NCBI RefSeq assembly: GCF_002998435.1
Contig: NZ_CP027231.1
Location: 1,901,001-1,965,000, forward strand
Reading direction: 5' to 3'
Source of the DNA: Bacteroides zoogleoformans
GTDB lineage: Bacteria; Bacteroidota; Bacteroidia; Bacteroidales; Bacteroidaceae
Length of the DNA stretch: 64,000 nucleotides
In this document: positions 52,800 through 62,966 of the stretch, piece by piece
Layout: every line of letters begins with the position of its first letter
Position numbering within the stretch: the stretch's first letter is position 1
Notes under the pieces: generated by a model
Seen by the model: the letters and a program-made list of their open reading frames with translations, nothing else
Database searches by the model: none
Told to the model about the DNA's origin: nothing
Position numbers and translations under genes: made by a program

Positions 52800-53210
52800 T
52801 TATTCTCCTTGCAAGTAGGGGGCAAAGAGTGCATCGAAACGGCTGCTGTCGGTCAGGCGGCCATTCACCACACAGACGGTTTCTACCACGCCTTTCAGAG
52901 ATACCTTGCCGTCGATTGCCCGGAAGATGTCCTGATAGAAGACGTACTTGATGCCCTCTTTCCGCATGTAGAGCTTGCAGACGAACTCGTCACCGCTCTT
53001 CAGCGGGGTCTTGAAGGCCATGCTGATGCGCGCCACCACGGGGTCGATGCCCTCTGCGTGCAGTTTGGCGAAGTCGGCGCCTGCCGAAATCAGAAATTCA
53101 TGACGCGTATGTTCCAGATAGTGCTGGTAGTTGGCATTGTTTACAATGCCTTGAAGGTCGCACTCATAGTCGCGCACCTTCATTTTCAGTTCATATATAT
53201 ACTTTTCCAT
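52800..53210 (-). CDS. Hotdog-fold acyl-CoA thioesterase
   Basis: 136 residues; begins YELKMKVRDYECDLQGIVNNANYQHYLEHTRHEFL (landmark), where the Asp in the first helix region is the 4-hydroxybenzoyl-CoA thioesterase/YbgC-type catalytic residue. Probably hydrolyses short or medium acyl-CoA or acyl-ACP in the cytoplasm. Between dprA and the U32 gene, same strand; commonly found in this order in Bacteroides. Confidence 0.88.
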   Translation of the reverse strand: MEKYIYELKMKVRDYECDLQGIVNNANYQHYLEHTRHEFLISAGADFAKLHAEGIDPVVARISMAFKTPLKSGDEFVCKLYMRKEGIKYVFYQDIFRAIDGKVSLKGVVETVCVVNGRLTDSSRFDALFAPYLQGE

Positions 53211-53302
53211 AACTTCTTTATCGAGGTTCTACTGAACCTTCTTTATCATTGACTCCTCGGCGAGATTACGACGATTTCACTGATTTACAGGTTTTTCATC
53301 GG

Positions 53303-54595
53303 TCATCCCCGCTGCTTCTCCACATCCAGTCCTTTGAACTTCTTCAGTTCTTCCACGCTGACCAGTTTGTAGAGTTTGTCGCTGGGGCGTATTTTGGGCG
53401 ATTTCATCGAGAAATGCTCTCCTTTCCTCACCGTGGGCACCGGCTTCAGATCTACACGGGCTTCGTCCAGTGTGAGGAATTCCGCTCCCGTGGTGGGGCC
53501 TGTTATCAGCAGTTTGTCGCCTACGCTGACTTCGGCGGCTTCCACCAGAAACTCGGCCACCCCGATATTGCCGAAGTAACGTATGCCTTTGCCCACATAA
53601 ATCTTGCGCTCCGTGGCGGCCGAACCGTAGTTCTTGGTCCACTCGCCCAAGCGCTGTCCCAAGTAATACCCGTCCCAGAATCCACGGTTGAAGACGGTCT
53701 TCAGCCGCTCGTCCCACCCGGCAATCTTCTCGTCGGTGAAGGTGCCTTCCACGTAGGCTCGAATGGCCTCTTTATAGCATTCCACCACCGTGCGCACGTA
53801 CTCGGGCCCGCGGGCGCGGCCTTCAATCTTGAACACGCGCACGCCGGCGTCCAGCATCTTGTTCATGAAGTGGATGGTCTTCAGGTCTTTGGGCGACATG
53901 ATGTACTGGTTGTCTACCTCCAGTTCCACATCGGTTTCCTTGTCGCGCACGGTGTAGCTACGGCGGCACACCTGCATGCAGGCACCCCGGTTGGCGGAGT
54001 GATTCATTTCGTGCAGCGAGAGGTAGCACTTGCCGCTCACGGCCATGCAGAGCGCGCCGTGGCAGAACATTTCGATGCGTATCTGTTCGCCGCCCGGTCC
54101 GCAGATGTTCTCTTCCCGGATGTGCCGGTAGATTTCCGCTACCTGCTCCAGATTGAGTTCGCGTGCCAGCACCACCACATCGGCAAAGCGGGCATAGAAA
54201 CGGAGCGCCTCCACGTTGGAGATGTTGAGCTGCGTGCTGAGGTGTACTTCCTGCCCGATGCTGCGGGCATAGTCCATCACCGCCACATCGGCCGCAATCA
54301 CGGCAGAGATACCTGCGGCCTTGGCGGCATCCACAATGGTGCGCATCAGGGGGAGGTCATTGTCGTAGATGATGGTGTTTACCGTCAGATAGCTCTTCAT
54401 GCCGTGTTCGTCGCATGTGCGGGCTATCTCCCGCAGGTCGTCTATCGTAAAGGTATTCGCCGAGCGGGCGCGCATGTTCAGGTTCTCGATGCCGAAGTAT
54501 ATGGAGTCGGCACCTGCCTGTACGGCTGCGGCAAGGGATTCGCGCGAACCGACGGGAGCCATTATCTCGAAATCGGAAAGGCGGGATGTATTCAT
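53303..54595 (-). CDS. U32-family peptidase-like protein
   Basis: 430 residues. The U32 signature is clear: IEMFCHGALCMAVSGKC (residues about 170-186), followed by further Cys residues (NRGACMQVCRRSY) that in the family RlhA/TrhP are linked to tRNA or rRNA hydroxylation rather than proteolysis. Starts DFEIMAPVGSRESLAAAVQAGADSIYFG, the N-terminal TIM-barrel-like part. Exact substrate here unknown. Follows DUF2059 by 20 bases. Confidence 0.88.
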   Translation of the reverse strand: MNTSRLSDFEIMAPVGSRESLAAAVQAGADSIYFGIENLNMRARSANTFTIDDLREIARTCDEHGMKSYLTVNTIIYDNDLPLMRTIVDAAKAAGISAVIAADVAVMDYARSIGQEVHLSTQLNISNVEALRFYARFADVVVLARELNLEQVAEIYRHIREENICGPGGEQIRIEMFCHGALCMAVSGKCYLSLHEMNHSANRGACMQVCRRSYTVRDKETDVELEVDNQYIMSPKDLKTIHFMNKMLDAGVRVFKIEGRARGPEYVRTVVECYKEAIRAYVEGTFTDEKIAGWDERLKTVFNRGFWDGYYLGQRLGEWTKNYGSAATERKIYVGKGIRYFGNIGVAEFLVEAAEVSVGDKLLITGPTTGAEFLTLDEARVDLKPVPTVRKGEHFSMKSPKIRPSDKLYKLVSVEELKKFKGLDVEKQRG

Positions 54596-54615
54596 AACAA
54601 TGAAAAGGGAAGTGA

Positions 54616-55080
54616 TTATTTACTTACCATGTTGGCAATTTCATTCTGCATCTGCTGACCGATTTCCGTACCAATCTGTTGTCCTATCGGCATGACTTCT
54701 TTAGCCATGACAGGCGTACTGGCAGACAACTTCTGCCCGGCAGGAGTGTCGTAGAAAGCCAAAATGTCTTCCAAATCTTTCAGCGTAAGGAGTTTTTGGT
54801 AAATAGGGGTGATGCCCTCCACCATCTTGTCGATGAACAGCTGTGTCCAGCGCTTGGTGAAGTCTTCCCAGAAAGAGTCGGGTTGCGATGCAGCCTGCTG
54901 CTTCATCATGTTTACAAGTTGCGGAATCATCAGCCTCACGGACTCCAAGCCTCCTGATTTATCCAGCATTTTATAAAGGGTTTCCTTGTACTTACTGTTT
55001 GTTTCTTGTGCATAAGCGCCGGTCGGTTGAAGCGACAGCATGGCGATGCACACCGTTGCCATGAAGAAAAACTTTTTCAT
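54616..55080 (-). CDS. DUF2059 exported protein
   Basis: 154 residues with signal peptide (MLSLQPTGAYAQ). Residues 80-145 match DUF2059: ITPIYQKLLTLKDLEDILAFYDTPAGQKLSASTPVM (landmark). The family is periplasmic, helical and of unknown function. First gene of a minus-strand group with U32, thioesterase and dprA; a -7-like TACCTTTG is at 55134-55141 on this strand. Confidence 0.85.
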   Translation of the reverse strand: MKKFFFMATVCIAMLSLQPTGAYAQETNSKYKETLYKMLDKSGGLESVRLMIPQLVNMMKQQAASQPDSFWEDFTKRWTQLFIDKMVEGITPIYQKLLTLKDLEDILAFYDTPAGQKLSASTPVMAKEVMPIGQQIGTEIGQQMQNEIANMVSK

Positions 55081-55192
55081 TTGGGTTATCGTTAGTTATC
55101 GTTAATGGATGAATACTCTTTTATTTAACAAGGCAAAGGTAGCTCTTTTTATCTTACGAATGATTAACTTTGCCCGAAAAACCTGATTACGC

Positions 55193-56173
55193 ATGAAGAT
55201 AGCCGATATGGATTTGGGTGTCCGCCCCATATTTCTCGCCCCTATGGAAGACGTCACCGACCCAGCTTTTCGCCTGATGTGCAAGCAGTTCGGTGCAGAT
55301 ATGGTATATACCGAATTTGTGTCTGCCGATGCACTGATACGTTCGGTGAGCAAAACCCAACAGAAGCTGAAAATCAGCGACCGGGAGCGTCCCGTAGCCA
55401 TACAAATATACGGAAAGGACACGGATACGATGGCAGAAGCCGCCCGTATTGTAGAGCAAGCCCGCCCCGACATTCTCGACATCAACTTCGGCTGTCCCGT
55501 GAAGCGCGTGGCAGGCAAAGGTGCCGGCGCCGGAATGTTGCAAAACGTTCCGCTTATGCTCGAAATCACCCGTGCGGTGGTAGATGCCGTGAAGATACCT
55601 GTCACTGTGAAAACACGCCTCGGATGGGATGCCGACCATAAAATCATTGTCACCCTGGCCGAACAACTGCAAGATTGCGGCATCGCCGCCCTTACCATAC
55701 ACGGACGTACCCGTGCGCAGATGTACACCGGCGAGGCCGACTGGACACTTATCGGCGAGGTAAAGAGAAACCCGCGCATGCGCATCCCCATCATCGGCAA
55801 CGGCGACGTCACCACCCCCCGGCGGGCTAAAGAATGTTTCGACCTTTACGGGGTGGATGCCGTCATGATAGGTCGTGCCAGCTTCGGCCGCCCGTGGTTC
55901 TTCAAAGAAGTGAGGCACTATCTGGAAACCGGCGAAGAGTTGCCCCCGCTCAGCTCCGAGTGGCAGCTGAACGTGTTGTGCCAAGAAGTGGAAGACAGTG
56001 TCCGGTTGCTGGACGAGCGCCGGGGCATTCTACATGTGCGCCGCCACCTGGCGGCCAGTCCCTTGTTCAAAGGCATTCCCAACTTCCGCGATATGCGGAT
56101 AGCCATGTTGCGGGCCGAAACGAAAGAAGAGTTGTATCGCATCTTCGATGCCATCGGTCCGATGCTGCCTTGA
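55193..56173 (+). CDS. tRNA-dihydrouridine synthase
   Basis: 326-residue FMN-dependent enzyme reducing uridines of tRNA. MEDVTDPAFRLM near the start, catalytic Cys in DINFGCPVKRVAGKGAGAG, VKTRLGWD, and the FMN phosphate loop IGNGDVTTPRRA with MIGRASFGRPW. Best fit is the DusB group, but the position specificity cannot be set from sequence. A plus-strand -7-like TAACTTTG at 55165-55172 precedes it. Confidence 0.93.
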   Translation: MKIADMDLGVRPIFLAPMEDVTDPAFRLMCKQFGADMVYTEFVSADALIRSVSKTQQKLKISDRERPVAIQIYGKDTDTMAEAARIVEQARPDILDINFGCPVKRVAGKGAGAGMLQNVPLMLEITRAVVDAVKIPVTVKTRLGWDADHKIIVTLAEQLQDCGIAALTIHGRTRAQMYTGEADWTLIGEVKRNPRMRIPIIGNGDVTTPRRAKECFDLYGVDAVMIGRASFGRPWFFKEVRHYLETGEELPPLSSEWQLNVLCQEVEDSVRLLDERRGILHVRRHLAASPLFKGIPNFRDMRIAMLRAETKEELYRIFDAIGPMLP

Positions 56174-56274
56174 AACTGTTTGGCAGGGCAAAGATTTTCT
56201 CCGTTTTTTGCAGCTGAGATGAATGTTTTTAAGAGCTTTACACTATCTTTGCCATATCAAAAGACATAAAACGT

Positions 56275-57846
56275 ATGGTAAGAAAGTACGATTTCCTCGT
56301 TATCGGTTCCGGGATTGCCGGTATGAGTTTTGCGCTGAAAGTGGCACATAAGGGAACGGTAGCTCTCGTCTGCAAAGCCGGTCTGGAAGAGGCAAATACC
56401 TATTATGCGCAAGGAGGCATCGCCTCTGTCACTAATCTGGGCATAGACAATTTCGAGAAGCACATCGAAGACACCCTGATTGCAGGCGACTGGATAAGCG
56501 ACCGCGAGGCCGTGGAAAAAGTAGTGCGCAATGCCCCCGAACAAATCGGCGAACTCATCAAATGGGGCGTGAACTTCGACAAGAAAGAGAACGGAGAGTT
56601 CGACCTGCACAAAGAGGGCGGCCACTCCGAATTCCGCATCCTCCACCATAAGGATAATACGGGCGCAGAGATACAGACCAGCCTGATTGAAGCAGTGAAA
56701 CGGCATCCCGACATCACCGTCTTCACCGACCACTATGCCGTGGAAATCATCACCCAGCACCATCAGGGAATCATCGTCACCCGCCATACCCCCGGCATCA
56801 AGTGCTACGGCGCATATGTGCTGAACGAGCGGAGCGGCGAAGTAGACACTTTCCTGTCGAAAGTCACCGTCATGGCCACGGGCGGTTGCGAAGCCGTCTA
56901 CCGCAACACTACCAACCCGTTGGTAGCCACGGGCGACGGCATTGCCATGGTCTACCGTGCCAAAGGCATCGTAAAAGATATGGAGTTTATCCAGTTCCAC
57001 CCCACCGCCCTTTACCATCCGGGCGACCGTCCCGCCTTCCTCATCACCGAGGCCATGCGTGGCTATGGCGGCGTGCTCCGCACCATGGACGGGAAAGAAT
57101 TCATGCAGAAGTACGACCCGCGCCTCTCGCTGGCTCCACGCGACATCGTGGCACGAGCCATCGACAACGAAATGAAGCAACGGGGCGACGAGCATGTCTA
57201 TTTGGACGTGACGCACAAAAACCCCGAAGAAACCAAACGGCACTTCCCCAATATCTACAAGAAATGCCTCAGCATCGGCGTCGATATCACCAAAGACTAC
57301 ATTCCGGTGGCTCCTGCCGCCCACTATCTTTGCGGAGGAATCAAGGTAGACCTCGACGGACAGTCGAGCATCCGCCGCCTCTATGCCATCGGCGAATGTT
57401 CCTGCACCGGCCTGCACGGCGGAAACCGTCTGGCCAGCAACTCGCTGATAGAGGCCGTGGTTTATGCCGATGCGGCTGCCAGACATGCGCTGAGCGTGCT
57501 GGAGCGTTACGACTTCAACGAAGACATCCCCGAATGGAACGACGAAGGAACCATCTCCACCGAAGAGCGTGTGCTCATCACGCAGAGCATGAAAGAGGTG
57601 AACCAGATTATGGAAGCTTACGTGGGTATCGTGCGCAGCAACCTCCGTCTGACACGCGCTTGGAACCGCCTGGACATCCTTTACGAGGAGACTGAAGCCC
57701 TCTTCAAGCGCACCAAAGCCACCCGTGAACTGTGCGAACTGCGTAACATGATCAACGTGGGCTACCTGATAACGAAACAAGCCATGGAGCGCAAGGAAAG
57801 TCGCGGACTGCACTACACGATTGATTATCCGCATGCAAGGGAATAA
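56275..57846 (+). CDS. nadB: L-aspartate oxidase
   Basis: 523 residues; flavoenzyme forming iminoaspartate for NAD synthesis, able to use fumarate as acceptor in anaerobes. FAD loop IGSGIAGMSFALKV, YYAQGGIASVTN, EFIQFHPTALYHPG, GGNRLASNSLIEAVVYA. A helical C-terminal domain with the usual Arg-rich motif. Alone here; nadA and nadC are not in view. A -7-like TATCTTTG lies at 56244-56251. Confidence 0.95.
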   Translation: MVRKYDFLVIGSGIAGMSFALKVAHKGTVALVCKAGLEEANTYYAQGGIASVTNLGIDNFEKHIEDTLIAGDWISDREAVEKVVRNAPEQIGELIKWGVNFDKKENGEFDLHKEGGHSEFRILHHKDNTGAEIQTSLIEAVKRHPDITVFTDHYAVEIITQHHQGIIVTRHTPGIKCYGAYVLNERSGEVDTFLSKVTVMATGGCEAVYRNTTNPLVATGDGIAMVYRAKGIVKDMEFIQFHPTALYHPGDRPAFLITEAMRGYGGVLRTMDGKEFMQKYDPRLSLAPRDIVARAIDNEMKQRGDEHVYLDVTHKNPEETKRHFPNIYKKCLSIGVDITKDYIPVAPAAHYLCGGIKVDLDGQSSIRRLYAIGECSCTGLHGGNRLASNSLIEAVVYADAAARHALSVLERYDFNEDIPEWNDEGTISTEERVLITQSMKEVNQIMEAYVGIVRSNLRLTRAWNRLDILYEETEALFKRTKATRELCELRNMINVGYLITKQAMERKESRGLHYTIDYPHARE

Positions 57847-57968
57847 GTAAGTCGTGTTCCTGAATTTCTCAGAAGCACATGGCACAGATGACGAAGATTT
57901 TCTTTTTTTTGATGAATCTGATTAAAATTCAAAGGCCATTGGGGTTAATACCCCTTTTCAAAAAGGAT

Positions 57969-58385
57969 ATGGAAAGATTTATAAAAGCTCAAGAGCAATG
58001 GAATACTTATAATATTGCATTGGACGAAATACGCGCCGGACAGAAGAGAACTCATTGGATTTGGTTCATATTCCCACAGTTGAAAGGGTTGGGACATAGT
58101 TATAATTCAGAGTACTATGGCATTGAAGATATGGAAGAAGCCCGGAAATATTTGTCACATCCGGTTCTTGGAAAAAGATTAAGGGAAATCACGACAGAGT
58201 TGTTAAAGCATCATGATAAAACTGCCGGTATTGTAATGGGTAGCAACATTGACGCATTGAAATTACAATCATCAATGACCTTGTTTGATGCAATATCTCC
58301 GAATGATATATTTGCAGAATGTCTGCAAATATTCTTTGGAGAACGCAAGGATCAGTCTACGTTGGAGAAGCTCACTCATATTTGA
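57969..58385 (+). CDS. DUF1810 family protein
   Basis: 138 residues from the ATG at 57969 (MERFIKAQEQW), which matches the family's usual length; the in-frame ATG at 57879 adds 30 residues not seen in DUF1810. Conserved blocks: GQKRTHWIWFIFPQLKGLGHS, YYGIEDMEEARKYLSHPVLG and DALKLQSSMTLFDAI. Function unknown. The gene is clearly more AT-rich than nadB and comM next to it, suggesting separate acquisition (by-eye judgement). Confidence 0.85.
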   Translation: MERFIKAQEQWNTYNIALDEIRAGQKRTHWIWFIFPQLKGLGHSYNSEYYGIEDMEEARKYLSHPVLGKRLREITTELLKHHDKTAGIVMGSNIDALKLQSSMTLFDAISPNDIFAECLQIFFGERKDQSTLEKLTHI

Positions 58386-58453
58386 AGACTAAAAACTCAT
58401 CTTGGCATAGTATAAGAAAACCTTGTTGGTGAAATATATCTCTAACTATCATC

Positions 58454-59992
58454 TCATCCTGCCCAGTCTTCCCTATCCAGATTTCTGTATCCGATGGCTT
58501 CTGCCAGATGCGCCGGCTGGATGGTCTCACAGCCTTCAAGGTCGGCAATGGTACGGGCAACCTTCAATATACGGTCGTAAGCACGTGCCGAAAGATTGAG
58601 ACGGTTCATGGCATTTTTCAGCAAAGCCAGTCCCCGTTCGTCAGGACGGGCATAGAGAGAGAGGAGCTTACTGCTCATCTGCGCATTGCAGTAGATACCG
58701 GGAAGTTCGGCATATCTTTTTTCCTGTATTGACCGGGCACGTACCACGCGTTCGCGGATGGCGGCACTCGCCTCACCCGGACGGGCATCGGAAATCTTGT
58801 CGAAAGGTACGGGAATGACTTCCACCTGAAGGTCTATGCGATCGAGCAAGGGACCGGAAATTCGGTTGAGGTATTTCTGCACTTGTCCCGGGCTGCATAC
58901 ACAGGCTTTCGTGGGATGGTTGTAATAACCGCAAGGACAAGGATTCATGGCCGCCACGAGCATCAGCCCGGCAGGATATTCCACGTTGCACTTCACGCGC
59001 GAAATAGTGATTTTACGGTCTTCCAACGGCTGCCGAAGCACTTCGAGCACATTGCGGTTAAACTCCGGAAGTTCATCCAGAAAGAGTACGCCATTGTGCG
59101 CCAGACTGATTTCGCCGGGCTGCGGAAAGCTGCCGCCACCGGTCATGGCTACCGTGGAAATGGTGTGATGCGGACTCTGAAAAGGACGTTTGGAGATTAG
59201 CCCGCCATTCTGTCCCAGCTTGCCGGCCACGGAATGTATCTTGGTCGTTTCAAGGCTCTCGCCCAGCGACAAAGGAGGCAGTATGGATGGAAGCCGCTTG
59301 GCAAGCATGGACTTTCCACTGCCCGGAGCACCGATGAGCAGGATGTTATGTCCGCCCGCCGCGGCCACTTCCAAGGCACGCTTCACGTTCTCCTGCCCTT
59401 TCACATCAGCAAAATCCGCCTCAAAACTGCTTTGCCGGCTATAGAACTCCTCGCGTGTGTTCACAATGGTGGGCGTCAGTTCTCGCTTGGCATTAAAGAA
59501 CTCGATGACCTCCTTTATATTGTCCGCTCCATACACAACTAAGTTGTTGACTACCGCTGCCTCACGGGCATTCTGCCGAGGCACGATCATTCCTTTGAAT
59601 CCCAGCTCTCTTGCTTTGATGGCAATGGGTAGCGCCCCTTTGATGGGTTGCAGGCTTCCGTCTAAACCAAGCTCTCCCATGAGTAGATAGTCTGCCAGTT
59701 TGTCCGGTTGCACTATTTCGTTGGCAGCAAGCATGCCTATGGCCAGAGGGAGGTCGTAAGCGGATCCCTCCTTGCGTATGTCGGCCGGCGCCATGTTGAT
59801 GGTGAGCGTACATGTAGGCATCCGGTAACCATTCTCCTGCAGGGCGGAGCGTATGCGCTGCTGACTTTCTTTGACGGCAACATCCGGCAGACCTACCAGA
59901 TAGAACATACAACCTCTGGAGCTACTGACTTCGATGGTGATAAGGGTGGCATCGATACCTTGAACAGCCGCTCCGAAAACTTTAATGAGCAT
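58454..59992 (-). CDS. comM: YifB/ComM-type Mg-chelatase-like AAA+ ATPase
   Basis: 512 residues. N-terminal Lon-like fold ([30 protein letters not shown], landmark), Walker [16 protein letters not shown], Walker [12 protein letters not shown], and a zinc-like Cys cluster [17 protein letters not shown]. ComM is a branch-migration helicase helping integrate transformed DNA. Typical length. The lipoprotein gene with thioredoxin fold follows 9 bases away. Confidence 0.94.
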   Translation of the reverse strand: MLIKVFGAAVQGIDATLITIEVSSSRGCMFYLVGLPDVAVKESQQRIRSALQENGYRMPTCTLTINMAPADIRKEGSAYDLPLAIGMLAANEIVQPDKLADYLLMGELGLDGSLQPIKGALPIAIKARELGFKGMIVPRQNAREAAVVNNLVVYGADNIKEVIEFFNAKRELTPTIVNTREEFYSRQSSFEADFADVKGQENVKRALEVAAAGGHNILLIGAPGSGKSMLAKRLPSILPPLSLGESLETTKIHSVAGKLGQNGGLISKRPFQSPHHTISTVAMTGGGSFPQPGEISLAHNGVLFLDELPEFNRNVLEVLRQPLEDRKITISRVKCNVEYPAGLMLVAAMNPCPCGYYNHPTKACVCSPGQVQKYLNRISGPLLDRIDLQVEVIPVPFDKISDARPGEASAAIRERVVRARSIQEKRYAELPGIYCNAQMSSKLLSLYARPDERGLALLKNAMNRLNLSARAYDRILKVARTIADLEGCETIQPAHLAEAIGYRNLDREDWAG

Positions 59993-60001
59993 GCGTGTAA
60001 T

Positions 60002-61030
60002 CTATTTTTCTTTTTGTTTCAATTCTTCCAGCTTCTTCACTATCTCTTCCGTTGTCAGGTTCCTGCCTTCTATCCTACCGGAAGGGGAAATCAGCAGGTT
60101 GGCAGGCAGTGCATGTATGGAAAGCTGTTTGACAATCGGTGTGTTCCAACCCAAGAAGTCACAACATTGCTCCCATGTCAACGTATCGTTACCGATAGCA
60201 TCCTCCCATGCTTTCTTGTCCACATCCAAAGAGATGCCCCAAAGGGCAAATGCCTTGTTCTTTTTTTCTTTCTTGTAGATTCGACGCAAGGCAGCATTGT
60301 TTTCCACGCTTTTCAAGTCCCACGACGCCCAGAAGTGTATCAGCAGATGTTTATCCTTAAACCCGGTACGACTGACTGACACACCTTTGGCATTGGGCAA
60401 AGAAACGTATGGAAGCACTTTCCCCACAGATACCCTTTCTTCTTCCTGTATAAGAGTCATCAATTCGCTCACGTAAGGGCGGTCTTTCAACTCTCCGCTC
60501 ATACGATCTGTCAGTTTTTTTATAAGAGCAAAGTCCGGATGCGGTTTCTGCACGAAGTATTTTTCCAGCAGGTAGATACTTGCGGGAGATGTCGGATGGC
60601 TTTCGATGAAAGCTTCGGCCTTTTCCTCCAAAGCTTTTTCCGAGGAAGCGCTTATGCCTTTCAGGTCTTTCAAGAAGGCGGTCAACTCTTCGTTGGGAGC
60701 ATTTCCCGTTATCTCCAGGCAGGAAAGTTCGGCGGCAGAACCGCTTATCTTGATTTCATCTCCTTTGTTCAGATAGAGCGGATATTCGGTGCCGTCGCCG
60801 AATTGCAGCCATACGGTCACCAACGTATCCATTGCAAGTGTTGCGGAGAATTTGTCGTTCGTGACAATCAATGTATCCGTGCGGTCATACAGATTGTCCG
60901 TACCATAAATGTAGAGAGTGTCATTCCCCAATCCTTTGATTTCGCCGCTGAGGCGGACGGAGTCCGTTGTCCTGCTGCCACAAGCGGACAGTATGGAAAA
61001 CAGAAAGCATGCGAGATAGATTTTCTTCAT
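60002..61030 (-). CDS. Thioredoxin-fold (TlpA-like) lipoprotein lacking the CxxC pair
   Basis: 342 residues; lipobox ILSACG (Cys17). Residues about 25-115 resemble the DUF4369 N-terminal domain (VRLSGEIKGLGNDTLYIYG ... YLNKGDEIKISG), and 200-340 an AhpC/TSA-TlpA fold. The active-site segment reads HFWASWDLKSVENN, where TlpA-type proteins have W-C-x-x-C; both Cys are gone. Two other Cys (EQCCDF) occur later and may not be equivalent. A non-redox role or a peroxide-independent function is inferred. Upstream gene is the TPR lipoprotein. Confidence 0.8.
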   Translation of the reverse strand: MKKIYLACFLFSILSACGSRTTDSVRLSGEIKGLGNDTLYIYGTDNLYDRTDTLIVTNDKFSATLAMDTLVTVWLQFGDGTEYPLYLNKGDEIKISGSAAELSCLEITGNAPNEELTAFLKDLKGISASSEKALEEKAEAFIESHPTSPASIYLLEKYFVQKPHPDFALIKKLTDRMSGELKDRPYVSELMTLIQEEERVSVGKVLPYVSLPNAKGVSVSRTGFKDKHLLIHFWASWDLKSVENNAALRRIYKKEKKNKAFALWGISLDVDKKAWEDAIGNDTLTWEQCCDFLGWNTPIVKQLSIHALPANLLISPSGRIEGRNLTTEEIVKKLEELKQKEK

Positions 61031-61135
61031 TCCTGTTACTTTTTTCTGATACCTGCTGCGAAAGTACGTTATTTTGATAAAATGCCCGGCATATCTCTAT
61101 ACCGGGCATCTCCTTTTTTCAAGCTTCACCTTATA

Positions 61136-62830
61136 TTATTTGATGATATCCATAAAAGTGGAGTTCGTAAAGAACTTGGTGAATTCCAGGTCGGAAGCCG
61201 CCTTCTTGGCCAATGCAGGCTCTTTTGCAACAGCATTCTTCAGGCTGTTGGTCACCATGGAAGCATTGTTGGTTCTTGCACCGAGCACGGCCATCAGATA
61301 ATCCGTATAAGCATCCGGTTTCTCGATGGCAGCCAGCGTATTCTTTGCCTTGTTGTAGTCTTTAGCCAAAATTTGAGCCAAAGCTGCACTGTTGGTTTTC
61401 GTATCGGCAAATGCGTTTACGGCTCTGTCGTATTGACCTTGGGCAACATACAAATTGCCTAACGCTTCGTTCAGCGCTTTGGCACCGGAGGCTTTGCCTA
61501 AGAAACTTTCAGCAGCGCTCTTATCACCCTTGTTCAATGCAATCAATCCAAGGTTGGTATTCACTTCGGGAGCATCCTTGATAGCGGCAGCTTTCTTGAA
61601 ATAGCTTTCAGCCTTGTCAAGGTTACCGGCTTGATATGCCAACTTACCAAGATTGTTGTAAGCACGGAAATCGTTGGGATAGATTTGAGTAGCCTTAGTG
61701 AAGATAGCTTCTTGCTTGCCTGCATCCTTAGTCAGAGTAGTGGCATACAGCAGTTCTTCGATGTTCAGTTGCTTGGCATCGCTGTCGGCAAGCTTTGCTA
61801 TTTCTTCGTCAGACTTACCGATGATTTCATAGTTCAAAGTCAGACGAGAACGACGCAATTGCGGAAGCACTTCGTCAGCCAAGGTTTTGTATACCGAAGA
61901 GATGTTTTTGATTTCCTGTTCTCTTTGCTCCGGATCGGCATACATAGAAAGAACACGCAGAATCAATTCTTTGTCCTGGATATTCGATTTGGAAACCAGT
62001 TCTTGGAAACCTTCCCAGTCCTGAGCCGTATATTTGGTATCTACCGCTGCATCAATCTTGGCTTTCTTCAGATCCTGATTGATAACTTTGGCTGTATTGT
62101 CCTGACGGTTCGCGGCCAATGTGGTGTTCAGGCTTACACCACCATCGGGAGAAGCGTATGCAGAAATTTCAATGTTACTGATTTTCTTGTTGGCGGCATC
62201 ATTTACGCTCTTCACCTCATTGCCGAATGCTTTGGCAGTCTTCAGTTCGCCGGCGCGTACGTTGGCTTGTTGAATCAAGAACATGATGTTGGCATCGTGT
62301 TTCTCTTTGATGATACGTTGGAAAGCATCGTCTCCGTTGGCCGGGTTGGCGCTGCCCAATGTCTTGCCAATCAATTCGGAAGTAGAGATGACACCGTCGG
62401 CCACTTTCACGGCAGGGATGTTCACCTTCTTGTTTCCGATGGTGGCTTTGAATTCCAGATAGAGTTCTGATTTAGCCATTTCCGGAACATAGTCGAAAGA
62501 AGCTTTCATAGTGTAGTTGCCACCCATCTTGTAAGAAATGGCCTGGTCATTACCTTCTACTTTCTCACCTTGGAACATAGCCGAGCGGCCTTTGGCTTCA
62601 CCACCGTCCCATCTCAATACGGGAGTTACTTCTACTACAGCTTTTTTATTGAAATATCTTTCAGGAAATTTTCCATTGATAGTAACGGGAACTTTACCAC
62701 CTACGGCTTCCAAAACCTGAGGAGTCACTGTGAAGTAGTCCGAAGACAATTCACCCATCTTACTGCTGCACGATGTCAGCAATGCAACAACCATTGCCAT
62801 TAAAAAAGGCAGATACAATTTTTTAGTCAT
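61136..62830 (-). CDS. Lipoprotein with OmpA-like and TPR domains
   Basis: 564 residues; lipobox LLTSC (Cys21) then SSKMGE. The N-terminal third is a beta-rich domain (VGGKVPVTINGKFPERYF). Residues about 215-300 contain an OmpA-like stretch ISAYASPDGGVSLNTTLAANRQ. The C-terminal half has TPR repeats (NDFRAYNNLGKLAYQAGNLDKAESYFKKA, landmark). A cell-envelope scaffold role is likely; similar proteins are abundant in Bacteroides outer membranes. A minus-strand TATCTTTG at 62911-62918 lies about 80 bases upstream. Confidence 0.8.
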   Translation of the reverse strand: MTKKLYLPFLMAMVVALLTSCSSKMGELSSDYFTVTPQVLEAVGGKVPVTINGKFPERYFNKKAVVEVTPVLRWDGGEAKGRSAMFQGEKVEGNDQAISYKMGGNYTMKASFDYVPEMAKSELYLEFKATIGNKKVNIPAVKVADGVISTSELIGKTLGSANPANGDDAFQRIIKEKHDANIMFLIQQANVRAGELKTAKAFGNEVKSVNDAANKKISNIEISAYASPDGGVSLNTTLAANRQDNTAKVINQDLKKAKIDAAVDTKYTAQDWEGFQELVSKSNIQDKELILRVLSMYADPEQREQEIKNISSVYKTLADEVLPQLRRSRLTLNYEIIGKSDEEIAKLADSDAKQLNIEELLYATTLTKDAGKQEAIFTKATQIYPNDFRAYNNLGKLAYQAGNLDKAESYFKKAAAIKDAPEVNTNLGLIALNKGDKSAAESFLGKASGAKALNEALGNLYVAQGQYDRAVNAFADTKTNSAALAQILAKDYNKAKNTLAAIEKPDAYTDYLMAVLGARTNNASMVTNSLKNAVAKEPALAKKAASDLEFTKFFTNSTFMDIIK

Positions 62831-62966
62831 TTCAGATATTAATTATTTTGTTTGTAAAATAAATTTTTCCATTCCGCAATTATGCCTCATCAAGCATGAA
62901 CACAGCAATGCAAAGATACTAAATCTTCTTAGAGTTTGTTAACCTCAAGACCCTTTTTACCATAAT

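Noticed and set aside
53249..54658. 469-codon plus-strand open frame
   Set aside because: Antisense of the U32 gene.
56257..57885. 542-codon minus-strand open frame
   Set aside because: Antisense of nadB; composition typical of a shadow frame.
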